A model generated the notes under the pieces. That model saw nothing but the letters and a program-made list of their open reading frames with translations. It made no database searches and had not been told where the DNA came from. A stretch of DNA of 5,489 nt from contig CAKTXU010000150.1 of the NCBI GenBank assembly GCA_934630995.1, forward strand, positions 1 through 5,489, in the 5' to 3' direction. Below, in pieces: positions 5,468 to 5,489 of the stretch. How positions within the stretch are numbered: the stretch's first letter is position 1; each line of letters starts with the position of its first letter. The translations under genes were made by a program, and so were the position numbers. The DNA is from an uncultured Eubacteriales bacterium. GTDB taxonomy: Bacteria; Bacillota; Clostridia; Oscillospirales; Acutalibacteraceae.

Positions 5468-5489
5468 CGGACAGGCGAATGCCTGTCCG
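5468..5489. terminator. Hairpin at the window end, probable terminator (incomplete)
   Basis: A perfect 9-bp inverted repeat (5468-5476 with 5481-5489) with a GAAT loop ends exactly at the last base, so the stem may go on and the following bases are not visible. On the - strand the hairpin is followed by ACCTTTTGC, a short T run, and the preceding AAAAGG suggests a mirrored CCTTTT beyond the edge. It lies 55 bases after the XRE regulator stop and may serve that gene, a convergent gene outside the window, or both. Confidence 0.55.

Overview
The window looks like a piece of chromosome from a GC-rich member of the Clostridia, plausibly an Oscillospiraceae/Flavonifractor-like gut bacterium. This is an inference from the gene families (DegV, a membrane-anchored polysaccharide deacetylase, a clostridial type of ECF sigma/membrane partner pair, a small Cro/CI-type regulator), from strong purine-rich Shine-Dalgarno sequences and sigma-A-like promoters, and from the GC-rich third codon positions. 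No rRNA, tRNA, CRISPR array, insertion sequence or phage gene is visible.

Layout: (1) 1-486, the 3' half of galE (UDP-glucose 4-epimerase) on the + strand, cut by the window edge and closed by an intrinsic terminator. (2) 538-2743, a two-gene + strand operon starting from a good sigma-A-type promoter: an ECF-like sigma factor (652-1176), then 28 bases later a single-pass membrane protein (1205-2743) that by position and topology is its probable anti-sigma or sensor partner. Its large outer part appears to contain two diverged copies of one domain around a different middle domain. (3) A perfect 18-bp hairpin at 2749-2786 that can terminate transcription from both sides. (4) A DegV-family fatty-acid-binding protein on the - strand, whose real start is most likely a TTG at 3648. 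(5) A short divergent control region (about 3683-3780) with one promoter for degV and one for the next gene, plus a phased hexamer repeat. (6) A membrane-anchored, coiled-coil-stalked polysaccharide deacetylase (3805-4848) and its hairpin terminator. (7) An AT-richer end: a possible small unknown gene on the - strand (4912-5091), a divergent intergenic stretch, a small XRE-family regulator (5194-5412), and a hairpin cut by the window end.

Functionally, several genes concern the cell envelope: nucleotide-sugar supply (galE), envelope-to-RNA-polymerase signalling (sigma factor plus membrane partner), fatty-acid handling for lipids (DegV/FakB type) and wall or exopolysaccharide deacetylation. 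They sit in separate transcription units, so this is a neighbourhood of envelope functions, not one pathway. I see no clearly new system. The parts most worth a second look are the repeat-built membrane partner of the sigma factor, the repeat in the degV/deacetylase control region, and the unknown small gene beside the XRE regulator.
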